From Odiellus spinosus (lineage: Eukaryota > Arthropoda > Arachnida > Opiliones > Phalangiidae), in the NCBI GenBank assembly GCA_963920705.1, contig CAWUCO010000060.1, positions 1,178,001-1,242,000 on the forward strand: a stretch of 64,000 nucleotides of DNA. The letters run 5' to 3'. The notes under the pieces were generated by a model. It worked only from the letters and a program-made list of their open reading frames with translations, was not told the origin of the DNA and made no database searches. Positions 26,127-35,338 of this stretch are shown here, one piece after another; the first letter of the stretch is position 1; each line of letters begins with the position of its first letter. The translations under genes were made by a program, and so were the position numbers.

Positions 26127-26610
26127 TATAAAATTAACGCAATAGTCAGAGACTTGGAATTTAGATGACTTTACTCTTCAAAGATCTGGCGTAGAATGAA
26201 TTTAAATGCAGCATCATCGATAGATATACCAAGATATAAGGAGGGTGTACTATGAACTGTGATATCAGTTTATCATGTTGACTTAGACAATAAGACAAAA
26301 TACATGTACGAATCGGGAGATTAAAATCGAGATGACTTCACTCTTCAAAGATCAGGCAAACAATAAATTTAAATGTGGACCGTCGCTAGACATACACCGA
26401 GATAACCAGGACTATATGATAAAATGAATTTACGAGTCAATACTTAAAGCAATCCGAATTTAAATACTAGATCGTTTAGGGAAAAACATCAGTCTTATCT
26501 TATCGATGTTGAAAATTTCAAATACTGCAATAACGGGGAAAATCCTATTTCGTCATTGTAAGTATGGAAAAACCCAATTCATGATGTCTTTATCACTAAA
26601 CTTAAACCAA
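26127..26610 (-). promoter_or_regulatory. Upstream region of left PolB with duplicated motif
   Basis: These 484 bp between the exon 1 ATG and the central hairpin mirror 27159-27642. They contain two imperfect direct copies of a block centred on AGATGACTT(T/C)ACTCTTCAAAGATC, 167 bp apart (from about 26163 and 26330). They presumably carry the left half of a divergent promoter, or an origin-associated repeat; neither can be shown here. Confidence 0.45.
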
Positions 26611-26799
26611 AGATATCTATTATCTATAAACAAGATAAAAAGGGCAATTCAAATTAATTTAAAAAAAGGGGGAAGGAGGGGGTCGTCCCTTTGCTCGCCA
26701 AGGCGAGCATCAAAAAGGTGCGGACGACCCCCTCCTTCCCCTTTTTTTTAAATTAATTTGGATTGCCCTTTTTATCTTGTTTATAGATAATAGATATCT
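26611..26799. repeat. Central 78-bp-stem hairpin at the axis of the palindrome
   Basis: Arms 26611-26688 and 26722-26799 are inverse complements with two mismatches over 78 bp. The 33-nt loop contains its own perfect palindrome GCTCGCC-AA-GGCGAGC (26693-26708). The G-rich/C-rich inner part (GGGGGAAGGAGGGGGTCGTCC, within 26668-26688) is far more GC-rich than its surroundings. The symmetry centre of the whole 14-kb element lies in this hairpin. As single strand or cruciform it would be very stable, so it could act as a snap-back priming site, a closed end or an origin. Confidence 0.93.
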
Positions 26800-27158
26800 C
26801 TTATCAGAGGTTTTTTCAAGTGTTTATCTACGATTAAGATAAGACAGGCTGCAAAGTGTCGAGAAATGAGCTTATCTGTGAATTTCTCCTCTCTTTTTAT
26901 CCTAATATTTGATATTTTCCTGGAAAAACCACCTCTTTGGTTTAAGTTTAGCGAATTGGGGTTTTCCCCTTTATTTGCGGGATTCCCCTGTTTATCTTGT
27001 TTGTAGATAAGAGATATCTCTTGTCGGAGGTTTTTTAATGTGTTTATCCTAAATATAGCGATCCTTAGGTTCTAGTTCCATTGTGCAATGTCGACTCGGG
27101 TTTTACCACAAGTTCAATCATACCGTTTTCGCAATATTTACTCGGAAAAACCACCTCT
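26800..27158. other. 359-bp right-arm-specific segment with internal tandem duplication
   Basis: This segment has no counterpart in the left arm. It begins and ends next to TCT (26797-26799 and 27156-27158), and the left arm keeps a single TCT (as AGA at 26611-26613), as expected of a 3-bp microhomology deletion on the left. Imperfect direct repeats lie 220-222 bp apart: TTTATCTTGTTT...GATATCTCTT at 26771 and 26991, and GGAAAAACCACCTCTTTGG at 26922 and 27144. No gene is seen. Confidence 0.8.
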
Positions 27159-27642
27159 TTGGTTTAAGTTTAGTGATAAAGACATCATGAATTGGGTTTT
27201 TCCATACTTACAATGACGAAATAGGATTTTCCCCGTTATTGCAGTATTTGAAATTTTCAACATCGATAAGATAAGACTGATATTTTTCCCTAAACGATCT
27301 AGTATTTAAATTCGGATTGCTTTAAGTATTGACTCGTAAATTCATTTTATCATATAGTCCTGGTTATCTCGGTGTATGTCTAGCGACGGTCCACATTTAA
27401 ATTTATTGTTTGCCTGATCTTTGAAGAGTGAAGTCATCTCGATTTTATTCTCCCGATTCGTACATGTATTTTGTCTTATTGTCTAAGTCAACATGATAGA
27501 CTGATATCACAGTTCATAGTACACCCTCCTTATATCTTGGTATATCTATCGATGATGCTGCATTTAAATTCATTCTACGCCAGATCTTTGAAGAGTAAAG
27601 TCATCTAAATTCCAAGTCTCTGACTATTGCGTTAATTTTATA
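27159..27642 (+). promoter_or_regulatory. Upstream region of right PolB with duplicated motif
   Basis: GATCTTTGAAGAGT(G/A)AAGTC at 27416 and 27583 are direct repeats 167 bp apart. Each is preceded by a related stretch with CATTTAAATT, so blocks of about 85 bp are duplicated. The second copy ends about 35 bp before the ATG of exon 1. Promoter function is inferred from position only. Confidence 0.45.
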
Positions 27643-30600
27643 ATGTTTTCATGCACTAACTGTGATAGAACATTCTCACAGCGGAAAAATCTGAAACGTC
27701 ACGAAAAGGAGCAACATGGTGAAAAACCCGCTTTTAAATGCGAGATTTGTAGCAAGTCGTTTTTACGACTTTCTAATTTGAAGAAGCATAGAATTTCGCA
27801 CGAAGGATTATTAGGTATGTATCTCAAATATTTAAATATTCTAATCAGTTGATGGCTTATATCATTTATTTCTCTCTAGGTGTAATCGTTAAACATGTTT
27901 GTAGTCAATGCTCGAAGCATTTCGATACCCAATTTGATTTGGATTCGCATAATTGCGGTAGTTGTAGTTTAGATATAGATTCGGAGGTTGACGTAAAGTA
28001 TGATGAAGGTAGTGAGTTGGAAGATGTATGTGAACTATTTGATAATGTCAGTGCCATTAATGGACGGGTTGGTTGCTATAAATTTCGTCCAAAGGGTGAA
28101 TTTGTCGATCTTAGCAAATTTTTTCAACTAGTTAAGCCAAAACTTAGATGTGAAATTTTGAGAGTTATGGAGGAAGGTAAGAGGGCCGTTAAATGGTATG
28201 TGGCCGTAGTTGTTAGGTTTATACGAGCCATGGATTCAGATATTTGTGGGGATAGATATACTACTTCGATTTTTCACGGGTTTTGTCGGGTAACTCTGAC
28301 TTCTAAAGATAGTGTTAATCTTAAGTTAGACCGATCTTTTGCTCAAATTTTAAATCTATGTAGTAATTTCATTCATATGGGGAGTGGTTGGGTGGTTGAC
28401 ACCATAGAAAGGTTAGATTTAAACATCTTGATGTATACTCCTCTGTATGGGTCTAGCTATGTGGATCTACCCAGCGTTCTAAAGGCTAAGAAAGCAATTG
28501 TTAATGTTCAAAACAAGGATTCTCGTTGTTTTATCTATAGTATTCTAGCTTCTCTACATAAAGAAATAGTGAAGGATAGCGATCGTGTTTCGAGCTATGA
28601 GCCTTTCCTGAATGAACTTCACGTTAAAGGGTTTTCCTTCCCGATGGAGATCTCTCAAGTTTCTAGATTTGAGGAGTTGAACAATTTGTCAATTAATGTT
28701 TTTGGATATGAAGATAGTGAGGTGATTCCACTATTCGTAAGTGAGAAAATTGTGACAGAGGATAGGGAAGTGGATTTGCTTCTTATATCTGATGGTTTTC
28801 AAAAGCATTATTGCTCAATTAGAAGTTTGAGTCGTCTACTTGGATCATTAACCAAGCATAATGGCAAGAAGTTCTATTGTAGAAGATGTCTACATAGATT
28901 TAGTAATGGAGATATTCTTAAACAGCATTCAATTAACTGCAATGCACATGCAGCTCAAAAAATTGCATTGCCTTTAGTTGGCGAGAATGTACTGAAATTT
29001 GAGGGCCATCGATATTCCTTTAAAACTCCCTATATTATATACGCAGATTTTGAATGCATGATTCCAAAAATATCTGTTTGCAAACCGAATCCTAACATCC
29101 CCTCCACTACTAAAATTGGAAAACATATCCCTTCAGGCTTCTGTTATATCGTTGTTGACTACAATGGAGATCTTTATAAGGGACCAGTTAACTATAGGGG
29201 GAGTGATGCTTCCGAAAGGTTTCTCGACTCTTTAATGGAGATAGAGGCCGAACTTTTAGGCAGGGTTGGGATCAACAAACCTATGATTATATCTGAAGAG
29301 GAGGAGGAGAGCTTTAGACATGCAACTATGTGTCATATTTGTAAGAATGATTTGACAAATAAGGTAAGGGACCATGATCATATGACTGGTATATATCGTG
29401 GTCCTGCCTGTAACGTTTGCAATTTAAATTTCAAAGCCTCCAAAACCATCCCTGTTGTATTTCACAATTTAAGAAATTATAATAGTCACATTTTAATGTC
29501 GAGCGTTGGGAAGTATAAAGATAGAAAGTTGTTATGCATTGCAAATAATGTTGAGAAATATGTCTCGTTCACCATAGGTGGGTATAAATTTATTGATTCA
29601 TTTCAGTTTATGTCTAGTTCCTTAGACAGTCTTGTGAATAATTTATCAAAAGCAGGCTTGCAGAACTTTAAGCTTCTATCTTCTTGCATTCCTCTGGATA
29701 AGGTCCCTATGTTAACCAGGAAAGGAGTATTTCCTTATGATTATATAGATTGTGAAGATAGGTTTTTAGAAACATCTCTACCACCTATAGAGGCTTTTCA
29801 TAATAGTCTTACTAGTGAACCTCTCCCTCAAGATGATTATGACTTTGCCAAGTCAATTTGGGAAAGCTTCGAAATTGAAAATCTTGGGGCGTATCAGGAA
29901 TTATATAATAAAACGGACGTTTTATTGTTAGCTGATGTTTTTGAGAATTTTAGGGATGTATGTAGGAAACATTATGAATTGGATCCTGGTGGATATTTTC
30001 TAACTTCTCCCGGTCTCGCTTGGCAGGCTTGTCTTAAGAAGTCGAATGTTGAACTCGAACTTTTTACCGATATTGATATGCATTTGTTATGCGAAGAAGG
30101 GATTCGTGGGGGTATCTCGATGATATCTCATCGATATGCCAAGGCAAATAACCCTTATTTAGAGGATTATAACCCCACAGATCCTAAGACATATATTATG
30201 TATTATGACGCTAATAATCTCTACGGTTGGGCAATGTCCCAACCCATGCCAACTGGTGGGTTTCGTTGGTTGAGTGATGAAGAAATTAGCTGCCTTGATT
30301 TTTTAAAAGTTGATTCACAGTCTGCTAAGGGTTACATTTTAAAAGTAGATTTAGAGTATCCTCCCTCTTTACATGACAGTCATAGCGATTATCCATTAGC
30401 TCCTGAAAATGTCAATATTACTGAAGATATGCTTTCACCTTACTCTACGGAGTTGTTAAAAACATTAGGTCTGAAACACTCTCCTAATATCAAAAAACTA
30501 TTGCCCAATTTGAATGACAAGTCAGATTACGTCATACATTATCGCAACCTTCAACTCTATGTAGCTTTAGGAATACGACTAACCAAAATCCATCAAGTGA

Positions 30601-31487
30601 TCGAATTTAGTCAATCTCCATGGATGAAGTCATGCATCGACTTCAATACCGAACAAAGAAAATTGGCAAATAATGAGTTTGAAAAGTCGTTTTTCAAGTT
30701 GATGAATAATAGTGTGTTTGGCAAGACGATGGAGAATTTGAGGATTCGATCGAATGTGGAACTTATTCATACCGAAAAGCGCCTCACCAAGGTTGCGGCC
30801 TCTCCATCATTCAAGTCTGTGAATGTGTTCAATGAAGATCTAGTTGCCGTTAGTAGCTATCGGAAAAAGCTACTCCTCAACCGACCTATATATGTTGGTT
30901 TTTGCATTCTCGAACTAAGCAAGTACCTCATGTATGACTTTCACTACAACCAAATAAGAGTGCAGTATGGTGATAAAGCTAAGCTGCTATTAACGGACAC
31001 CGACTCTTTAACCTATTGCATTGAGACGGATGATATCTACAAAGATATGCTGCTTCATTCTCACCATTATGACACTTCAGATATGCCCAAGACCCATTTC
31101 CTTCACAGTGAGGTTAATAAGAAGAAACTTGGCAAACTGAAAGATGAGAGTTTCGGTGAACCTATCTCAGAACTCGTGGCCTTAAGACCGAAACTGTATT
31201 CGTACGCTAAAGGAGGCGTGGAGTCTAAGCGGGCAAAGGGTGTGAGTAAGAGTGTGGTAAAACATGCTTTAAACCACAAGAACTATCGGGACTGCCTTTT
31301 TAAGAAGGAAATTAAGAGAGTGGAAATGACAAAAATCCAGAGTTATAACCATGATCTATATACCATCCAACAAAATAAGTGTGGGATGACAGCTGCCGAT
31401 GATAAGAGATACATACTTTCGGATGGAATAACAACACTAGCTCATGGACATTATAAGATTAATGAAAGCGCGATGGATGTCGATTAG
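27643..31487 (+). CDS. POLB: Protein-primed-type family B DNA polymerase, intact, two exons
   Basis: Exon 1 is 27643-27814 and exon 2 is 27880-31487; splicing keeps frame and gives about 1,259 aa. It would replicate the linear element, probably in the nucleus. Residues in the spliced product: C2H2 fingers at C4/C7/H20/H25 and C33/C36/H49/H53; a C2HC finger at 65-83; another finger at 391-411; Exo I D447xE449; an endonuclease VII-like zinc module (C542, C545, DHDH 555-558, C568, C571); Exo II region N587..Y591-N592, with Asn instead of Asp; Exo III Y733xxxD737; an IRGG motif at 799-802; polymerase motif A D834; motif B K997...NSVFG; motif C DTD 1097-1099; KxY at 1162-1164. The set matches Polinton PolBs. 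A block near 265-285 (DSRCFIYSILASLH) is typical of their N-termini; a papain/OTU-like fold there is only a guess. Further upstream exons cannot be excluded. Confidence 0.92.
27815..27879 (+). other. Intron of right PolB gene (65 bp)
   Basis: The donor is TTAG|GTATGT, a branch-like TTCTAATCAG lies 40 nt before the end, and the acceptor is a pyrimidine tract ending CTCTCTAG|GTG. Removal joins the zinc-finger exon to the polymerase exon through a split Gly codon with no stop. Without splicing the finger frame ends at 27852 and the polymerase frame would have to start at an unsupported ATG inside the intron (27849). Confidence 0.85.
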
Positions 31488-32442
31488 TTTAAGGTTTTTT
31501 CCACTCAAAGTTGTGTAAATACGGACTTTTATTCCCATGATAACAAGAATGACATTGTATTGATAATATTCCATTTAACGAGTTTTTCTGTTAAAAATAG
31601 TCCTCAATGATAATTGAAACTAGTTTTAACAAATTTTTTTAATGTCTTAATTTAAGTGTTTCTTAATATAGTTCCAATTGAAATATCTAATATTGTGTAA
31701 CTGGTTTGGTGTTGTGTTTCAAATAAATATACTTGATTTTCAAAAATAATGTCTCTTATCTTAGTGTTAAACATACAAGCATTAGTAAATATGAGTCATA
31801 GTGAACATATCTGGGTCTAGGTAAAAGGGCTTTACTTTAAGAGAAAACCTAGATATAAATCGTTAGAGATCAAATATGAGAGCAGAAAACGTAGTTTTAG
31901 TTGAATTTAGGGCTTTTTATCTAGGAGAAAGAAAAACTAATAGTTAAGGCTGCTTTTCCGCCGAAAGTTACCGATTTCAAACACTAGATGGTGCTCTACA
32001 TAGAACAAGGGATATCGAGAAGAAGAAGACATCTGACAGTCGGAACGCACGCCACAATTACAATGGGTCTTATCTATTGTAAAGGGTCGGAGTTCCCCTT
32101 TCTAAGCGGGAGAAAAACATTTTGTCCGTTTTGGAAAAACCGTCTACCTCTGGCAGTATATAAATCATTGGAGATCAAATAGGAGAGCAGAAACCTTAGA
32201 AAACCGTAAATTCAACTAAAACTATCTATGAGAAAGAAAAATATAATAGTTAATGAATATATAATAATTTAGAAAGAGGAAAAAGATATCCAAATTTAAA
32301 AGCCCAGATAACAACTTAAGATAGAAAATAAAAAATTAAGATAGCAAATAAACTTAAAAACCCAGATAACAACTTAAGATAAAAAAGAAAAAAAGATAAG
32401 ATTACAAATATTCCACTTTTAAATAGGCGCGGATATTGCTCC
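31488..32442. other. Right non-coding subterminal region
   Basis: Mirror of 18524-19478. It contains two imperfect direct repeats at 31854-31947 and 32159-32253 (offset about 305 bp) in which a 17-bp core (31893-31909) is exactly inverted in the second unit (32207-32223). The direct repeat ACCCAGATAACAACTTAAGAT / GCCCAGATAAC... lies near 32303 and 32359. A 64-aa frame (31988-32182) is not recognisable as a gene. Confidence 0.6.
31722..31727 (+). terminator. Candidate poly(A) signal of right PolB
   Basis: AATAAA lies 235 bp after the stop codon, in AT-rich DNA and with a T-rich stretch following. It is the only AATAAA I noticed in the immediate 3' region and is conserved in the left arm. Confidence 0.5.
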
Positions 32443-32473
32443 CCCGCTCCTGCGGGTGAACTCTCCTTTCACC
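32443..32473. other. Terminal hairpins, right end
   Basis: Exact inverse of 18493-18523: CCCGC/GCGGG and GGTGAA/TTCACC stems, ending 7 nt before the terminus CTACTACT. Confidence 0.6.
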
Positions 32474-32480
32474 TACTACT

Positions 32481-32486
32481 TTTGTG
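32481..32486. repeat. Right target-site duplication TTTGTG
   Basis: Second copy of the 6-bp duplication, directly after the CT terminus at 32480 and continuing into GGATCTATACTTTGG of the satellite. Confidence 0.9.
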
Positions 32487-33544
32487 GATCTATACTTTGG
32501 AAATTTGTAAATCTATACTTGGGAAATTTGTAAATCTATACTTGGGAAATTTGTAAATCTATACTTGGGAAATTTGTAAATCTATACTTGGGAAATTTGT
32601 AAATCTATACTTGGGAAATTTGTAAATCTATACTTGGGAAATTTGTGGATCTATACTTGGGAAATTTGTGGATCTATACTTGGGAAATTTGTGGATCTAT
32701 ACTTGGGAAATTTTTGGATCTATACTTGGGAAATTTGTGGATATATACTTGGGAAATTTGTAAATCTATACTTGGGAAATTTGAAAATCTATACTTGGGA
32801 AATTTGTAAATCTATACTTGGGAAATTTGTGGATAAATACTTGGGAAATTTGTTTATAAATACTTGGGAAATTTGTGGATAAATACTTGGGAAATTTGTG
32901 GATCTATACTTGGGAAATTTGTGGATCTATACTTGGGAAATTTGTAAATCTATACTTGGGAAATTTGTAAATCTATACTTGGGAAATTTGTGGATCTATA
33001 CTTGGAAATTTGTAAATCTATACTTGGGAAATTTGTAAATCTATACTTGGGAAATTTGTAAATCTATACTTGGGAAATTTGTAAATCTATGCTTGGGAAA
33101 TTTGTAAATCTATACTTCGGAAATTTGTAAATCTATACTTGGGAAATTTGTAAAACTATACTTGGGAAATTTGTGGATCTATACTTGGGAAATTTGTGGA
33201 TCTATACTTGGGAAATTTGTGGATCTATACTTGGGAAATTTGTAAATCTATACTTGGGAAATTTGTAAATCTATACATGGGAAATTTGTAAATCTATACT
33301 TGGGAAATTTGTAAATCTATGCTTGGGAAATTTGTAAATCTATACTTGGGAAATTTGTGGATAAATACTTGGGAAATTTGTTTATTAATACTTGGGAAAT
33401 TTGTGGATAAATACTTGGGAAATTTGTGGATCTATACTTGGGAAATTTGTGGATCTATACTTGGGAAATTTGTGGATCTATACTTGGGAAATTTGTGGAT
33501 CTATACTTGGGAAATTTGTGGATAAATACTTGGGAAATTTGTGG

Positions 33545-35338
33545 ATCTATACTTGGGAAATTTGTGGATCTATACTTGGGAAATTTGTGGATCTATACTT
33601 GGGAAATTTGTAAATCTATACTTGGGAAATTTGTGGATCTATACTTGGGAAATTTGTGGATCTATACTTGGGAAATTTGTGGATCTATACTTGGGAAATT
33701 TTTGGATCTATACTTGGGAAATTTGTGGATATATACTTGGGAAATTTGTAAATCTATACTTGGGAAATTTGAAAATCTATACTTGGGAAATTTGTAAATC
33801 TATACTTGGGAAATTTGTGGATAAATACTTGGGAAATTTGTTTATAAATACTTGGGAAATTTGTGGATAAATACTTGGGAAATTTGTGGATCTATACTTG
33901 GGAAATTTGTGGATCTATACTTGGGAAATTTGTGGATCTATACTTGGGAAATTTGTGGATCTATACTTTGGAAATTTGTAAATCTATACTTTGGAAATTT
34001 GTAAATCTATACTTGGGAAATTTGTAAATCTATACTTGGGAAATTTGTAAATCTATACTTGGGAAAATTTGTAAATCTATACTTGGAAAATTTGTAAATC
34101 TATACTTGGGAAATTTGTAAATCTATACTTTGGAAATTTGTAAATCTATACTTGGGAAATTTGTGGATCTATACTTTGGAAATTTGTAAATCTATACTTG
34201 GGAAATTTGTGGATCTATACTTGGGAAATTTGTGGATCTATACTTTGGAAATTTGTAAATCTATACTTGGGAAATTTGTAAATCTATACTTGGGAAATTT
34301 GTAAATCTATACTTGGGAAATTTGTAAATCTATACTTGGGAAATTTGTAAATTTATACTTGAGAAATTTGTAAATCTATACTTGGGAAATTTGTAAATCT
34401 ATACTTGGGAAATTTGTAAATCTATACTTGTGAAATTTGTAAAACTATACTTGGGAAATTTGTGGATCTATACTTGGGAAATTTGTGGATCTATACTTTG
34501 GAAATTTGTAAATCTATACTTGGGAAATTTGTAAATCTATACTTGGGAAATTTGTGGATCTATACTTGGGAAATTTGTGGATCTATACTTGGGAAATTTG
34601 TAAATCTATACTTGGGAAATTTGTGGATCTATACTTGGGAAATTTGTGGATCTATACTTGGGAAATTTGTGGATCTATACTTGGGAAATTTTTGGATCTA
34701 TACTTGGGAAATTTGTGGATATATACTTGGGAAATTTGTAAATCTATACTTGGGAAATTTGAAAATCTATACTTGGGAAATTTGTAAATCTATACTTGGG
34801 AAATTTGTGGATAAATACTTGGGAAATTTGTTTATAAATACTTGGGAAATTTGTGGATAAATACTTGGGAAATTTGTGGATCTATACTTGGGAAATTTGT
34901 GGATCTATACTTGGGAAATTTGTGGATCTATACTTGGGAAATTTGTGGATCTATACTTTGGAAATTTGTAAATCTATACTTTGGAAATTTGTAAATCTAT
35001 ACTTGGGAAATTTGTAAATCTATACTTGGGAAATTTGTAAATCTATACTTGGGAAAATTTGTAAATCTATACTTGGAAAATTTGTAAATCTATACTTGGG
35101 AAATTTGTAAATCTATACTTTGGAAATTTGTAAATCTATACTTGGGAAATTTGTGGATCTATACTTTGGAAATTTGTAAATCTATACTTGGGAAATTTGT
35201 GGATCTATACTTGGGAAATTTGTGGATCTATACTTTGGAAATTTGTAAATCTATACTTGGGAAATTTGTAAATCTATACTTGGGAAATTTGTAAATCTAT
35301 ACTTGGGAAATTTGTAAATCTATACTTGGGAAATTTGT
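33545..35338. repeat. Tandem 990-bp higher-order repeat
   Basis: 33545-34348 recurs at 34535-35338 (offset 990), including the rare order ATTTTTGGATC, GGATATATAC, GAAAATC, GGATAAATAC, TTTATAAATAC, after which the copies diverge. Related blocks recur near 32634-32882, 36614-36862 and 38397-38588. Confidence 0.85.

Larger units (their letters stand above)
18486..26688 (+). repeat. Left arm of giant terminal inverted repeat
   Basis: This arm is the reverse complement of 26722-32480. The terminal 86 bp are identical in both arms. By coordinates, 18486-19616 (1,131 bp) matches 31350-32480 (1,131 bp); 22422-26126 (3,705 bp) matches 27643-31349 (3,707 bp, the 2-bp difference being the frameshift); 26127-26610 matches 27159-27642 (484 bp each); and 26611-26688 matches 26722-26799 (78 bp each). 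Interruptions are the nested transposon at 19617-22419 and the absence of the 359-bp segment found on the right. Confidence 0.93.
18486..32480. mobile_element. Palindromic Polinton/Maverick-type element encoding only PolB
   Basis: This 13,995-bp insertion has 5'-AG...CT-3' termini, a 6-bp TSD and a protein-primed-type family B DNA polymerase, which together identify it as Polinton-related. Classical Polintons are 15-20 kb with TIRs of some hundred bases and also encode integrase, ATPase, protease and capsid proteins; none of those is recognisable here. Instead the whole element is an inverted duplication with one outward-facing polymerase gene per arm and an axis near 26705. Without the nested transposon it would be about 11.2 kb. 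Integration would have to be supplied in trans, or by an unrecognised factor. Alternatives are a rearranged remnant of a larger Polinton or of a related linear replicon; the TSD favours Polinton-type integration. Confidence 0.88.
26722..32480 (-). repeat. Right arm of giant terminal inverted repeat
   Basis: This is the inverted counterpart of 18486-26688, without the nested transposon and with an extra 359 bp at 26800-27158. It carries the intact polymerase gene. The very low divergence between arms points to a recent duplication, or to repeated correction of one arm from the other. Confidence 0.93.

Noticed and set aside
26506-26751. 81-aa frame across the central hairpin
   Set aside because: It runs through the palindromic stem and loop; composition reflects the poly-A/poly-G stem.
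18486-32480. Assembly artefact: false inverted duplication
   Set aside because: The arms differ by a 2.8-kb transposon with its own TSD, a 2-bp deletion, a 359-bp segment and scattered substitutions, and both ends have matching TSDs. A hairpin read artefact would give identical arms. Long-read confirmation is still desirable.
18486-32480. Two independent Polinton insertions head to head
   Set aside because: There is no TSD or satellite between the arms, and symmetry continues to a hairpin at the centre; only the outer ends carry a TSD.
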